DNA of 64,000 bases from an uncultured Caryophanales bacterium (GCA_946612115.1 CAMOEI010000003.1:1-64000), one strand, 5' to 3'; positions 18,471 through 27,143 are shown, counted from the first letter of the stretch. Notes: generated by a model from the letters alone, not told the origin. Program-made: numbers and translations.

Positions 18471-20124
18471 ATTATTTTTATTACCTCTATTATCTATTTT
18501 ACTTTCTTCCTCCTTAGTGGGTTGTAGTAATAAACAAACCCCTAAAGGGATTTGTATTATGTATACCACTGATGTACATGCTGGAATAAAAGTAAAAGAC
18601 AAAGTCGGTTATTCTTCTTTATATGGCTACAAAGAAAAGAAAAGTAAAACTAACTATGTCACTCTAGTGGATTCTGGAGACTATTTACAAGGAGAATTCA
18701 TCGGAGCGATTTCTAAAGGTGAATATGTCATGGAAGTGATGAATAAAGTCAAATACGACATTATCACCTTAGGAAATCATGAATTCGACTATGGAATAGA
18801 AGAACTTAGTGAAAGATTAAATGAATTTAATGGAGATATCACTTCCTGTAATTTCTCTTATATTGGACATAAAGAAAATAAATTTGAAATGGTCAAACCA
18901 TACGTCATTAAAGATTATGGATTTAAGAAGGTTGGTTTTATTGGAGTGACCACTCCAACAACCTTAACTACTTCAGATCCAAAAACCTTTATTGAAGATG
19001 ATGAAGTTGCCTATGATTTTGGTGCTTCTTCTCCTAGTGATTTCTATTCTTTAGTGCAGTCTAATATCGATAGCTGTAAAGCCGCTGGAGCGGATTATAT
19101 CATTTTACTTTCTCATTTAGGTTATTTAGATAATTATCGACCATATAGTTCTAAAGATGTTTTAGCGAACACATCTGGAGTAACTGCCTTTTTAGATGGA
19201 CATTCTCATGCAGATGTAGCTTGGATTACATTAAAAAATAAAAATAATGAAGATACCTACATAGTAGGAGCAGGATATAAACTAAATGAATTTGCTTCTT
19301 TAACTATTTCTAGAAAAGGAGAATTATCTTTTGAATTTGTCAATAAATATGAAGGCAAAAATCAAAAGATTGATACCTTTATTGATGAAATAGTGGCAAA
19401 GGGAGATAAGGAAGGTAGTAAGATAGTCGCCACTACGGATGTTGATTTATCTATTTTCACTAAAGTTAATGATAAAGATATTAGAACAATTAGAGATCGA
19501 GAAATGCCAATAGGTAATCTAGTCGCTGATGGATATCGTAATATTTCTAATTCTCAAATCGCCTTCGTTAATGGAGGAGGAATTAGAACTAATCTAGATA
19601 AAGGAGAAGTGACCTATAAAGAAATCATGGATGTTCATCCTTTTGGAAATATGCTGATGAAAAAGAAAACAACAGGTCAAAAGATTCTTGATTACCTAGA
19701 GTTTGCTTCTAGAAAAACTCAAAAAGAGTTTGTTAAAGATGGTTTAGCCTTTGGAGAAAATGGAGCGTTTGCTCAAGTCAGTGGACTTAAATATACGATT
19801 GATACATCAATCCCTAGCAGTGTCAAAACCACTGAAAGTGGAGAATATATTTCTATTGATGGACCTAGAAGAGTGAAAAACGTTCAAGTCTTAGAAGGTT
19901 CTACTTATGTAGATATTGTTCCTACTAGTGAATATATCATCTCTTCTCATAACTTCCTTCTCGATAGCGGGGGAGATGGAGCGAATATGTTTATATCTGA
20001 TCCAGTCATCCCTGACACTCAGATATTAGATTTTGAAATATTAATCTCTTATATCGTTAATGTCTTAAACGGACATCTAATAGACAAATATTCAAATATA
20101 GAAGGTAGAATCAATATAATTTAA
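18460..20124 (+). CDS. UshA-like 5'-nucleotidase / metallophosphatase lipoprotein
   Basis: A 554-residue secreted lipoprotein; the signal peptide ends in the lipobox LVGC at Cys22. The N-terminal calcineurin-type metallophosphatase carries YTTDVHAGI, DSGDYLQGE, LGNHEFDYG, SHLGY and DGHSHADV, so all metal ligands are present. The C-terminal 5_nucleotid_C domain contains VNGGGIRTNL and VHPFGN. Such enzymes strip phosphate from extracellular nucleotides or sugar nucleotides so nucleosides can be taken up. The ATG lies inside the preceding membrane-protein gene (11-nt overlap), implying coupled expression. Two hairpins follow the stop, the second a strong terminator. Confidence 0.9.
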   Translation: MKRKLFLLPLLSILLSSSLVGCSNKQTPKGICIMYTTDVHAGIKVKDKVGYSSLYGYKEKKSKTNYVTLVDSGDYLQGEFIGAISKGEYVMEVMNKVKYDIITLGNHEFDYGIEELSERLNEFNGDITSCNFSYIGHKENKFEMVKPYVIKDYGFKKVGFIGVTTPTTLTTSDPKTFIEDDEVAYDFGASSPSDFYSLVQSNIDSCKAAGADYIILLSHLGYLDNYRPYSSKDVLANTSGVTAFLDGHSHADVAWITLKNKNNEDTYIVGAGYKLNEFASLTISRKGELSFEFVNKYEGKNQKIDTFIDEIVAKGDKEGSKIVATTDVDLSIFTKVNDKDIRTIRDREMPIGNLVADGYRNISNSQIAFVNGGGIRTNLDKGEVTYKEIMDVHPFGNMLMKKKTTGQKILDYLEFASRKTQKEFVKDGLAFGENGAFAQVSGLKYTIDTSIPSSVKTTESGEYISIDGPRRVKNVQVLEGSTYVDIVPTSEYIISSHNFLLDSGGDGANMFISDPVIPDTQILDFEILISYIVNVLNGHLIDKYSNIEGRINII

Positions 20125-20196
20125 GGCTCTATAAATTAACTAGAGCCTATAAATATGTAAAAAAGAGGCTTTCGTTTCTTAAAAGCCTCTTTTTAT
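20125..20196 (+). terminator. Tandem hairpins, second is a strong terminator
   Basis: GGCTCTA and TAGAGCC (20125-20147) form a first hairpin without a T-run. AAGAGGCTTT (20163-20172) and AAAGCCTCTT (20182-20191) form a second one followed by TTTTATT. Confidence 0.8.
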
Positions 20197-20218
20197 TACA
20201 ATAAAACATCAGTTGTTA

Positions 20219-20224
20219 TATATT
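20219..20224 (+). promoter_or_regulatory. -10 box of the EamA transporter gene
   Basis: TATATT lies 6 nt before the ATG at 20231, with no ribosome binding site between. This decides the start and implies a leaderless mRNA. Confidence 0.45.
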
Positions 20225-20230
20225 CTTCTT

Positions 20231-21112
20231 ATGGAATATTTCTTGATCGTTTTATCTACAGTCTTATTCGGTGGACAATTCATCGCTTTAAACGCTTATC
20301 AAGATAGCAATGGCAAATCCATTAGAAGTGTTTTGTTATTCTGTAGTGTTTACGCATTTACTGGAGCGTTTATCTTTTTAGCCTTGAACAAATTTTATAT
20401 TGGGTTTTCAATATACACTTTGCTATTGAGTTTACTCGCTTCAAGTATTCAAATGATTCTTCAATTCGCGGGATTAAAGGCTCTTTCCTTAGGAAGAGTA
20501 GAAATCTATTCTTTATTTAATGTTGCTGGTGGGATGAGTGTGGCCTATATCTTTGGAATTACTTATTTCCACGAAGAAATTAAGTTTTATCACATTATTG
20601 GTTTAGTCTTAATTCTCATTTGTTTACTTATTCCAGTAATCTTTGAAAAGAAAGACAACAAGAAAGTCAGTTGGTTATTCTTTTTACTATGTGTTTTAGT
20701 CTTTTTATCTAATGGATTTTTTGGCACGGTGAATAAGATTCATATCGTTTCAAATAATGGATTGTCCATTAGAGAATACATGTTTTACATGTACGCATGG
20801 ATGTTTATCTTATCTAGTGTATCGTCTATTTTCTTATATTTGTTTTCCAAGAAAAAAAAGGAAGTCTCTTTATATCGAATTAAACCTATGTTATTCGCTT
20901 TATCGTATGGTTTATTAAACGGATTTGGAATGTTTATGCAGTATATGTATGCGGATAAAGTTCCAGCATCTATATTATTCCCGTTATCAAATGCGGGTTG
21001 TATTATTTTCTCTCTTATTATCGGCTGTCTAGCTTATCGCAAAAAACCTAAGTTACAAGATATTATTCAACTAGTAATTGCCTTAGGCGGAATGAGTTTA
21101 TTCTTCTTTTAA
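20231..21112 (+). CDS. EamA/DMT-family transporter
   Basis: A 293-residue inner-membrane protein with ten hydrophobic segments in two repeats of five, the layout of drug/metabolite transporters. A TTG in the same frame at 20213 is less likely than the ATG at 20231, because the promoter -10 box lies between them. The conserved-looking SLGRVEIYSLFNVAGGMSVAY and the second-repeat equivalent ASILFPLSNAGCIIFSLIIG support the EamA duplication. Substrate unknown. It is followed by another leaderless single gene. Confidence 0.75.
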   Translation: MEYFLIVLSTVLFGGQFIALNAYQDSNGKSIRSVLLFCSVYAFTGAFIFLALNKFYIGFSIYTLLLSLLASSIQMILQFAGLKALSLGRVEIYSLFNVAGGMSVAYIFGITYFHEEIKFYHIIGLVLILICLLIPVIFEKKDNKKVSWLFFLLCVLVFLSNGFFGTVNKIHIVSNNGLSIREYMFYMYAWMFILSSVSSIFLYLFSKKKKEVSLYRIKPMLFALSYGLLNGFGMFMQYMYADKVPASILFPLSNAGCIIFSLIIGCLAYRKKPKLQDIIQLVIALGGMSLFFF

Positions 21113-21161
21113 GTTGTAGTGAGTTATTTATATATTCTAGGTTTTGATATATAATAAACTT

Positions 21162-21689
21162 ATGAATGAATCTTCAAAAATTGGTAAGTCGGCGAAAGTT
21201 ATTTCGATTATTGCTTTCTCTTTAGTTATGGCAGCGTTACTCACTGCAATTATTTCTGATATTGCAATTTTCTCTAATCAAATTGGAGGATTTATCTTAG
21301 CAATAATCGCTTCTGCGGCGGTCTTTGTTCTTGGAATCATCTTTATGTTTATTTCCATTATAATGATCTTTGGAGTCATCCTAATAAAAAACGAAGGCTT
21401 TTGGCCGATGACCTGGTGTAAAAATACTTTTCACGAAATCTTAGCGGATTATACGGTCACTCCTTCTCAAATCGAGACGTTTAAAACTATTAGAATTGTT
21501 TTACTAATTATTTGTATAATCGTTTTTATCTTAGCGATTATCTCTTCTTCTCTAGCGAGAAAAGAAAGAAAACAAAATAGTGAAGTTAAACAAAAACTCA
21601 CTAAGTCATTTTCTTCTATCTCTTTAGTGTTTTCTATTCTCGGATTAGTGATCGCTATTGGTGCGATCGCCTTAATGAACGCTTTATAA
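21162..21689 (+). CDS. Hypothetical four-helix membrane protein
   Basis: A 175-residue protein with four hydrophobic segments (about residues 13-33, 42-70, 108-130 and 150-172). A conserved-looking extracytoplasmic or cytoplasmic loop, NEGFWPMTWCKNTFHEILADY, lies between helices 2 and 3. The ATG at 21162 is preferred over an in-frame TTG at 21144 because TATAAT (21150-21155) sits between them, 6 nt before the ATG. No family recognised. A terminator follows about 80 nt after the stop. Confidence 0.6.
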   Translation: MNESSKIGKSAKVISIIAFSLVMAALLTAIISDIAIFSNQIGGFILAIIASAAVFVLGIIFMFISIIMIFGVILIKNEGFWPMTWCKNTFHEILADYTVTPSQIETFKTIRIVLLIICIIVFILAIISSSLARKERKQNSEVKQKLTKSFSSISLVFSILGLVIAIGAIALMNAL

Positions 21690-21771
21690 ATTGACTAATT
21701 ATCGTTAATCTTTCAAAGGCGATAAATCCTTTGATAGTGAACTCCTTATCAAATTATTAATTAGATATTAG

Positions 21772-21797
21772 GTTAGACATTTTGTCTAACTTTTTTC
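21772..21797 (+). terminator. Rho-independent terminator
   Basis: GTTAGACA (21772-21779) pairs with TGTCTAAC (21783-21790), followed by TTTTTTC. Confidence 0.85.
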
Positions 21798-21853
21798 TTT
21801 ATATGCGTAAATAAAAATAACTAATGGATAAATAACTTAAAGTTATTAGACTC

Positions 21854-22525
21854 ATGAGTTATTATAAATTTAATATGACACTTCAAATTCATCTATTAGA
21901 TTTTAAGGAAATTCCTTTAGATGTTCTTTTGTCTAACAAATTTCTCTCTAATATCGATAAGAGGTCTTTTGAGAAGTTCACTAATATTGATGTCAAAAAA
22001 GAAAAAATAGTCTCAACGATTTTTAAAAACAAATATGTTGGAGATTATTACCTTAATGACAGAGGTAAACCATTAAGTGAATCTAAATATTTCAACATCT
22101 CTCATTCTTATGGAGTGATCGTTTATGTTGAAGCGAATAACCATGTCGGTATTGATATTGAAAAAATTAGAGAGGTCGATGAAGATTTAATCAATTACAT
22201 CTCTAGTGATGTAGAAAAGTCTTACATCAAAAACGAAAAGAATTTCTATGAAGTCTGGACTAATAAAGAAGCGTTAAGTAAATCTATTGGAAGCGGAATA
22301 AATAAGAAGATTAAAGATATTCCAGGACTCCCACTGAATTCTGTAATCAAGTATGAAGGTAAGAAGTTTGTTAACAAAACAATTTCCTATCTTGATTACA
22401 TCATTACAGTCTCATTAATGGGAGAAGCACAATTCGATTTAGAAATCATCAAAGATTTAGCGAAGTCATATTCATATGAATATAAAGATCATCACTCAAT
22501 TACAAAAGTAATTATTGGAAAATAA
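21854..22525 (+). CDS. Sfp-type 4'-phosphopantetheinyl transferase
   Basis: A 223-residue PPTase. FNISHSYG, HVGIDIEKI and VWTNKEALSKSIGSGI are the three signatures of the Sfp family; the acidic residues D and E of GIDIE and the E of NKEA bind magnesium. The enzyme moves the phosphopantetheine arm of CoA onto a serine of carrier proteins. Two carriers occur further along on the same strand, the fused ACP at about 30.2 kb and the free ACP at 33190, and are plausible clients. It stands alone between two terminators. Confidence 0.88.
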   Translation: MSYYKFNMTLQIHLLDFKEIPLDVLLSNKFLSNIDKRSFEKFTNIDVKKEKIVSTIFKNKYVGDYYLNDRGKPLSESKYFNISHSYGVIVYVEANNHVGIDIEKIREVDEDLINYISSDVEKSYIKNEKNFYEVWTNKEALSKSIGSGINKKIKDIPGLPLNSVIKYEGKKFVNKTISYLDYIITVSLMGEAQFDLEIIKDLAKSYSYEYKDHHSITKVIIGK

Positions 22526-22551
22526 AAAAGAGGTAAGGATTATTCCTTACC
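22524..22551. terminator. Convergent bidirectional terminator
   Basis: GGTAAGGA (22532-22539) and TCCTTACC (22544-22551) form a stem that overlaps the stop of the diguanylate cyclase gene. The minus-strand transcript continues into TCTTTTTT. Confidence 0.75.
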
Positions 22552-23967
22552 TTTCATTTTCTTTTTCACTTCATACATTCTTCTATCAGCGCGTTTGAAG
22601 ACATCTTCAACATTGTTATCCTTGCTTTTATCATAGATTGCAACTCCTATAGCAGCGCTACGATTTTCGGTAGAAGACATTAAATCCATGAAGGATTTTT
22701 CTAAATTCTTTACATTGCCGTAATCACTATTTTCACTTACGACAACGAATTCATCTCCTCCAATACGGAAGATATCAGAATTTAAGAATGTCGCTTTAAT
22801 TTGGTTAGCAACATAGATGATGAGTTCATCACCTTTTTCATGCCCTAATGTATCATTAGTGAGTTTTAAATCATTAACATCAATCATCGTAATGGCAAAT
22901 CTTGCTTTGCCTAATTTGATTTCTTCGTTAATTCTTTCTTCTAATTCAAAATACGCGCGTTTATTACTGAGTTTAGTCATCGCATCAATATCAGCGAGGG
23001 TCTTCATTTCACTGGCTCTTTTTTCCGCGCCTAACATGTTATTAATATAGTGTTTGATATCTCCTTCCATCTTCTTCATGGAATTAGAGAGATCTTCTAA
23101 CTCATCTTTAGTATTAATTTTCACTTGAGCGAACTTGCTAAGTTCGGTATTGCCACCTTCCACATATTCATTAGCGACGTTAGTCAATTTTCTAAGCGGA
23201 CTAGCAATTAAGAAATAAACGAGTAAGAATCCTCCAACAACTGTCACCACACTTAAAGAAATAAGGATGATAAAAAGCAATTGAGTATTTTGATTCTCTT
23301 TAGCAATAATTGCGTCCATCGATAAGTCACAAATAGCAAAAGCGACTAGTTCATCTCCATCATATATTGGTCTGCCAGTGGAGACTAAATAACCATATTC
23401 AGGCATATTGGTGATTTCTGGAGTAAAACCTTCTTCTAAGTGGTTATAAACAGTCATATCACTCTTAGTGAATTTATCAAAACTTCCTGGGCGACAACAT
23501 TCATCTTCTGGAGCATCATCCACTAAATAGACTAATCTAGCGTTTTCTAAATCCGCATAGCCTAAATAGGTATATCTAACTTCGGTTTTCGCGTGGAACT
23601 TTTTAATTTGATCCATTAAAGATTCAAATTCAGGCATCTCCACAACTTCATTATATTTATCCAAATATTCATTCCACTCAGGTTCATCCCAATGAGTGTT
23701 ATCGTATTTTTCTTCTTCAGGAATCGATTTATAGATTTCCTCTACCTTATTTTTGACTGCTTTAACATTGTTCAAATCTAAATAGATACCTAAGGTATCC
23801 GCAGTTTTAACTGCTTCTTCAATATAAAAGTTTCTAGTGGTTTGTCTAATGGAATTAGAAAAGAATCCAATAGCAACACCTGAAACAATTGCTACCGAAG
23901 AAAATAACACTAGTAAGGCTTTAGCCCATAATGGAAATCTGAGTTTCCTTTTCTTTTGTTTACTCAT
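22540..23967 (-). CDS. Membrane diguanylate cyclase with extracytoplasmic sensor, HAMP and GGDEF domains
   Basis: A 475-residue sensor enzyme. A transmembrane helix (about residues 13-33) is followed by an extracytoplasmic dCache-like sensor (about 40-225), a second helix (about 228-252), a HAMP linker starting at SPLRKLTNVANEY, and a GGDEF domain. The active-site motif GGDEF is intact at residues 403-407 within FRIGGDEFVVV, so it should make c-di-GMP from two GTP. The RxxD inhibitory site is not obvious. Its leader carries a c-di-GMP-I riboswitch followed by a terminator stem, so the product probably feeds back on this gene. No clear Shine-Dalgarno site precedes the ATG. Confidence 0.9.
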   Translation of the reverse strand: MSKQKKRKLRFPLWAKALLVLFSSVAIVSGVAIGFFSNSIRQTTRNFYIEEAVKTADTLGIYLDLNNVKAVKNKVEEIYKSIPEEEKYDNTHWDEPEWNEYLDKYNEVVEMPEFESLMDQIKKFHAKTEVRYTYLGYADLENARLVYLVDDAPEDECCRPGSFDKFTKSDMTVYNHLEEGFTPEITNMPEYGYLVSTGRPIYDGDELVAFAICDLSMDAIIAKENQNTQLLFIILISLSVVTVVGGFLLVYFLIASPLRKLTNVANEYVEGGNTELSKFAQVKINTKDELEDLSNSMKKMEGDIKHYINNMLGAEKRASEMKTLADIDAMTKLSNKRAYFELEERINEEIKLGKARFAITMIDVNDLKLTNDTLGHEKGDELIIYVANQIKATFLNSDIFRIGGDEFVVVSENSDYGNVKNLEKSFMDLMSSTENRSAAIGVAIYDKSKDNNVEDVFKRADRRMYEVKKKMKGKE

Positions 23968-23974
23968 AATCTAT

Positions 23975-24000
23975 TAAAAAAATCGGTATAGAAATACCGA
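23975..24000 (-). terminator. Riboswitch-controlled terminator before the diguanylate cyclase gene
   Basis: On the minus strand TCGGTAT and ATACCGA pair (24000-23983) and are followed by TTTTTTT, ending 9 nt before the ATG. An additional hairpin ACACTA/TAGTGT (24028-24011) lies between the aptamer and this stem and could switch partners with it. Confidence 0.75.
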
Positions 24001-24027
24001 CAAACACAAGTACACTAAAAACCTAGT

Positions 24028-24112
24028 GTAGGTGCAACTGGCTGTCCCTAATAATAGTAGGACCCTCTAGCTTTGCGTCGCCGGATTACTCCGGGTTTGC
24101 CGATATATCTTA
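24028..24112 (-). ncRNA. GEMM-I (c-di-GMP-I) riboswitch
   Basis: Read on the minus strand, the leader contains the conserved GEMM-I core: GGCAAACC, a GC-rich P2 hairpin closed by a GTAA tetraloop (CCGGAGTAATCCGG), then GACGCAAAGCTA, GGGTCC, a second arm, and GACAGCCAGTTGC, which closes P1. This is the class I cyclic dinucleotide aptamer; the GTAA loop can dock as in the known structure. It precedes a transcription terminator and a diguanylate cyclase gene, which favours c-di-GMP over cGAMP as ligand. Confidence 0.92.
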
Positions 24113-24118
24113 TGTTTT

Positions 24119-24146
24119 ATTTTAAACCTAAAAATATTTATATCAA
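24119..24146 (-). promoter_or_regulatory. Promoter of the riboswitch-diguanylate cyclase unit
   Basis: TTGATA (24146-24141), a 16-bp spacer and TAAAAT (24124-24119) on the minus strand place the start near 24112, just before the aptamer. Confidence 0.6.
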
Positions 24147-24180
24147 CCCTATGAGGGAATTATTGAATTATTTAATCAAA

Positions 24181-24894
24181 TTAAAGATTAGGAAAATTGA
24201 TAACTTTAAAATCGTTTTTCTTTAGGTCTACCACCATCATTTTATCTAATAATAGCGAATCAATTCCTAAGAGGTATTTAATCACTTCGCTAGTGGCGAT
24301 ATTAGCGATCACTCCAGCGGAAAGAGGGTAAACTCCTTCAACTAGAGTTTTATCACTGCTAGGTAAAGTGGAAAATAAAGATTTAAAGTCTTTAGACTTA
24401 TTTGGAATACAAGTAGTGATTTGTCCTTGATAATCACTCACTCCAGCGATCACAAAAGGAATATTTAATTTCTTACAAATATCATTAACGAGAAACTTTG
24501 TCTCAAAATTATCAGTGACTTCTAAAACAATGTCATGACCTTTGATGATTTCTAAAGCATTATTTTCAGTTAATCTATCTTGAATGAAGTTAATCTTCAC
24601 ATCAGGATTTAAACTTTCTAGTTTTCTTTTAGAAACTTCACCTTTTGGTTTATTGATATCTTCACTTGAATAAAGGATTTGTCGAGGTAAATTTGATAAA
24701 GACACTTTATCATCATCAATAATAGTGATGTGGCCCACTCCAATGGATGTGAGATAGATCAAACTAGGAGTGCCTAATCCTCCAGAACCAATAACTAAAA
24801 CATGAGAAGAAAGAAGCTTTTCTTGTCCTTCTATACCAAAATCATCTAATAAGATGTTCCTATAGTAGTGGTCCTTTTGTTTATTGTTTAACAT
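24181..24894 (-). CDS. ThiF/MoeB/HesA-family adenylyltransferase
   Basis: A 237-residue E1-like enzyme. GSGGLGTPSLIYLTSIGVGH is the nucleotide-binding loop, and DDDKVSLSNLPRQILY and LEVTDNFETKFLVNDIC are the magnesium- and adenylate-binding motifs of ThiF/MoeB. There is no CxxC zinc pair near the end and no rhodanese domain, so it is a short form. It adenylates the C-terminal glycine of a ubiquitin-like sulfur carrier. The partner is the adjacent upstream gene, which overlaps it by one base. No thiamine or molybdopterin genes are visible nearby, so the final product is open. Confidence 0.87.
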   Translation of the reverse strand: MLNNKQKDHYYRNILLDDFGIEGQEKLLSSHVLVIGSGGLGTPSLIYLTSIGVGHITIIDDDKVSLSNLPRQILYSSEDINKPKGEVSKRKLESLNPDVKINFIQDRLTENNALEIIKGHDIVLEVTDNFETKFLVNDICKKLNIPFVIAGVSDYQGQITTCIPNKSKDFKSLFSTLPSSDKTLVEGVYPLSAGVIANIATSEVIKYLLGIDSLLLDKMMVVDLKKNDFKVINFPNL

Positions 24895-25100
24895 TATCCC
24901 CCACCTCTAACATAGATTAGGTCCACTCTATCTCCGTCATGTAACAAAGTGGAATCAAAAACATCTCTTCTAAAGAAGAGTTCATTAACAGAAATAATTA
25001 ACCAAGGGACTGGTTCAACATCCATATAACGAAGTAGATCACCAATTGTGAACTTTTCTGGATATTCATTTGAACTGACACAGTCAACAGTGAGTCTCAT
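24894..25100 (-). CDS. ThiS/MoaD-like sulfur carrier protein
   Basis: A 68-residue beta-grasp protein ending in RGGG; the C-terminal GG is what the ThiF-like partner adenylates and what becomes a thiocarboxylate. The segment LIISVNELFFRRDVFDSTLLHDGDRVDLIYV follows the ThiS pattern of a central VN and a DGDxVxxI strand. Its stop overlaps the ATG of the partner gene (TAATG). A TATAGT box (25117-25112) lies 11 nt before the ATG with no ribosome binding site. Confidence 0.85.
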   Translation of the reverse strand: MRLTVDCVSSNEYPEKFTIGDLLRYMDVEPVPWLIISVNELFFRRDVFDSTLLHDGDRVDLIYVRGGG

Positions 25101-25202
25101 ACTAATAATTTACTATACAAAGAGAAAAAGGCTGAAAAAATTTATGAAATTCTAGGTCTTTTTTGAAATAACACCTAGGATTTCCTTAAACTCTTTTTTG
25201 TA

Positions 25203-25229
25203 AAAGAAAATGGGTTTAAACCCATTTCT
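25203..25229 (-). terminator. Terminator of the DUF1295 gene
   Basis: The palindrome AAATGGGTTTAAACCCATTT (25208-25227) directly follows the stop on the minus strand and continues into TCTTTT. Confidence 0.75.
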
Positions 25230-26207
25230 TTATGCTTTTAATTTAGCCTTCGCTTTTTCGTAATTATATTTCCTCAATGGAAGATATTTACTAACAGTGG
25301 CTAAGTAATATTTATATTCTGGATATTTAGAATTAGAAACACTCTCTCCAAAGGCTGAGCTTCCTAAAAATAGGAAGACTAAGAATAACGGACCAAACAT
25401 TGTCCAGTTAAAGACGTAATAGGTATTCACTCCCGCCATAACGGTGAAGAAGAATAATGAGACCCAGAAGCCTTGTTCTCCTAAATAATTAGGATGTCTA
25501 GCTCTACCCCAAAATCCAGTCGTGTTAAATCCCTTATTATATGGGGCTTCTAATTCATCTAATTTCTTTCCTTCTTTTAGAAGAGCCTTTTTAGTTTGAT
25601 GGAATTTCCATTGTTGTTCATCAGCGATAGTTTCCAAAAGTAAGAATAAAATTGCAAAACCCATCGCTACAAAATCCATCCATCCAATAGCAGCGGTGGA
25701 ATCGATAATAGTGAGCATTGGTAAAGTCATCGCTAAAACTAAAGCGTTTTGATAAATAGAGATGAAAAATAAATCAAATAACGCCCAACCCGGTCGAGTG
25801 TTTAAGAATTTCTTTTGTCTTAAAACTTGCCAGCGGTAATCTTCTTCTCCAGCCCAGAATTTAATGCTATAGGCACCCTTACGAGCGAAGTTAAATGTTA
25901 ATCTTATTCCCCAAAGGGTCACTAAGATAGCGATAATCACTAATCTAACTTTGAATTCACCTTTTACGGCCATAATCCAAGCGTAAGCGATTGGTAAAAT
26001 GGACCATAACTTATCCATTTGGGAGTTATTTCGGGCAATTTCTCCTACAACAAAGCAATATAGAGCGGACGCTCCACAGACAATTGCTAAAATAATCAAA
26101 GTGTCGATTTGATTTTGAGATAAATGCACTCCGTTAAAGACAAAACCTAAAATAGACAAGGTAATGACCACGATAGAAGTGAGGACAATTCCAATAATGT
26201 TTTTCAT
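25230..26207 (-). CDS. DUF1295 / steroid 5-alpha-reductase-like membrane enzyme
   Basis: A 325-residue membrane protein with about eight hydrophobic helices. The C-terminal third contains GFWGRARHPNYLGEQGFW, the cofactor-binding signature shared by DUF1295, steroid 5-alpha-reductases and isoprenylcysteine carboxyl methyltransferases; the region after it, PEYKYYLATVSKYLP, is also typical. The reaction in bacteria is unknown but likely acts on a membrane lipid. A weak AGGAAA site precedes the ATG. It is divergent from the YhhN gene across 176 bp. Confidence 0.82.
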   Translation of the reverse strand: MKNIIGIVLTSIVVITLSILGFVFNGVHLSQNQIDTLIILAIVCGASALYCFVVGEIARNNSQMDKLWSILPIAYAWIMAVKGEFKVRLVIIAILVTLWGIRLTFNFARKGAYSIKFWAGEEDYRWQVLRQKKFLNTRPGWALFDLFFISIYQNALVLAMTLPMLTIIDSTAAIGWMDFVAMGFAILFLLLETIADEQQWKFHQTKKALLKEGKKLDELEAPYNKGFNTTGFWGRARHPNYLGEQGFWVSLFFFTVMAGVNTYYVFNWTMFGPLFLVFLFLGSSAFGESVSNSKYPEYKYYLATVSKYLPLRKYNYEKAKAKLKA

Positions 26208-26362
26208 AAAATTCTATTTCCTAACCAGTGGTGATATTAGAACATAGATATAAAAATAATTCAATACACGATTAACATAATAAAGGCTGGCTAGGTCAAT
26301 AAAATCCTTATTTACTATTAATTTAATGTTTCCAATAATATTGAACTCACTAATATAACTAA

Positions 26363-26371
26363 TGTTATAAT
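26363..26371 (+). promoter_or_regulatory. Extended -10 element of the YhhN gene
   Basis: TGTTATAAT is a perfect extended -10 box. The ATG at 26384 follows 12 nt later without a Shine-Dalgarno site. Confidence 0.55.
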
Positions 26372-26383
26372 AGATATACAAAT

Positions 26384-27097
26384 ATGCTTTATTGGTTAAT
26401 ACCTCTAATAGTTGGATTACTTTTATTGGTCTTTTTCCTATACTTTAGAGTTAAAGAGAATAGAAAAGTTGCAGTTATCCTAAAAGGATTAACTTCTTTA
26501 ATGTTTATCCTTACAGGAATAGTGGCCCTATTATGTAGTAAAAGTAATGCTTACACCTATGGTGTTCTTATTATCATTGGATTATTTTTCGGTCTATTAG
26601 GAGATGTCTTCTTAGATCTCAAATTCATGAGCAGCAAATATGAATATTTATTTACCGCATTAGGGTTTGTCACATTTGGAATAGGGCATATTTTCTACTC
26701 AACTGGTCTATTAGTGTACTTCTTTGATTTTTCAAGAAACATCTTCTATTTCATCATCCCAATAATTATTGCGATAGTGTTAACTATCTTCTCATTATTA
26801 ATGGAGAAATTCACTCCGATTAGATATGGAAAAATGGTTCCATTTGTTATTGGATATGGATTAATTTTATTCTTCACAGTGATGATTCATTTAAGTAGTT
26901 GTTTCCAATATAGTTGGAATCTCACTCATCTAATCATTATGTTTATCTCTTTAGTGATGTTCGCTCTTAGTGATTTGATTTTGAACAATACTTATTTTTC
27001 AAAAGGATGTAACACTCCTATATACATCATTTCCAATCACATCATTTATTATTTAGGACAATTTGGTCTCGCTGTATCTTTATTTTTCTTGATTTAA
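26384..27097 (+). CDS. YhhN family membrane protein (lysoplasmalogenase-like)
   Basis: A 237-residue protein with about eight hydrophobic segments. GLLGDVFLDL and GFVTFGIGHIFYS are the two conserved YhhN patches; the aspartates and the GH are proposed active-site residues in the animal homologue TMEM86, which hydrolyses the vinyl-ether bond of lysoplasmalogens. Bacterial members have been shown or proposed to act likewise in some species. Close to a DUF1295 enzyme and the lipid operon, so a role in ether-lipid turnover is plausible inference. Confidence 0.8.
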   Translation: MLYWLIPLIVGLLLLVFFLYFRVKENRKVAVILKGLTSLMFILTGIVALLCSKSNAYTYGVLIIIGLFFGLLGDVFLDLKFMSSKYEYLFTALGFVTFGIGHIFYSTGLLVYFFDFSRNIFYFIIPIIIAIVLTIFSLLMEKFTPIRYGKMVPFVIGYGLILFFTVMIHLSSCFQYSWNLTHLIIMFISLVMFALSDLILNNTYFSKGCNTPIYIISNHIIYYLGQFGLAVSLFFLI

Positions 27098-27115
27098 CAT
27101 TTATTTAAAAATGTT

Positions 27116-27135
27116 TATAATAATTTAGTTGGAGG
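27116..27135 (+). promoter_or_regulatory. Promoter -10 box and strong ribosome binding site of the triple paralog operon
   Basis: TATAAT (27116-27121) is followed by GGAGG (27131-27135), which lies 8 nt before ATG 27144 and sets that start rather than an in-frame GTG-type codon upstream. Confidence 0.6.
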
Positions 27136-27143
27136 TAGAACAA

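Noticed and set aside
20213-20230. Longer TTG-started form of the EamA gene (likewise 21144 and 41157)
   Set aside because: The promoter -10 box lies inside or right before the extra segment, so the ATG downstream is the better start.
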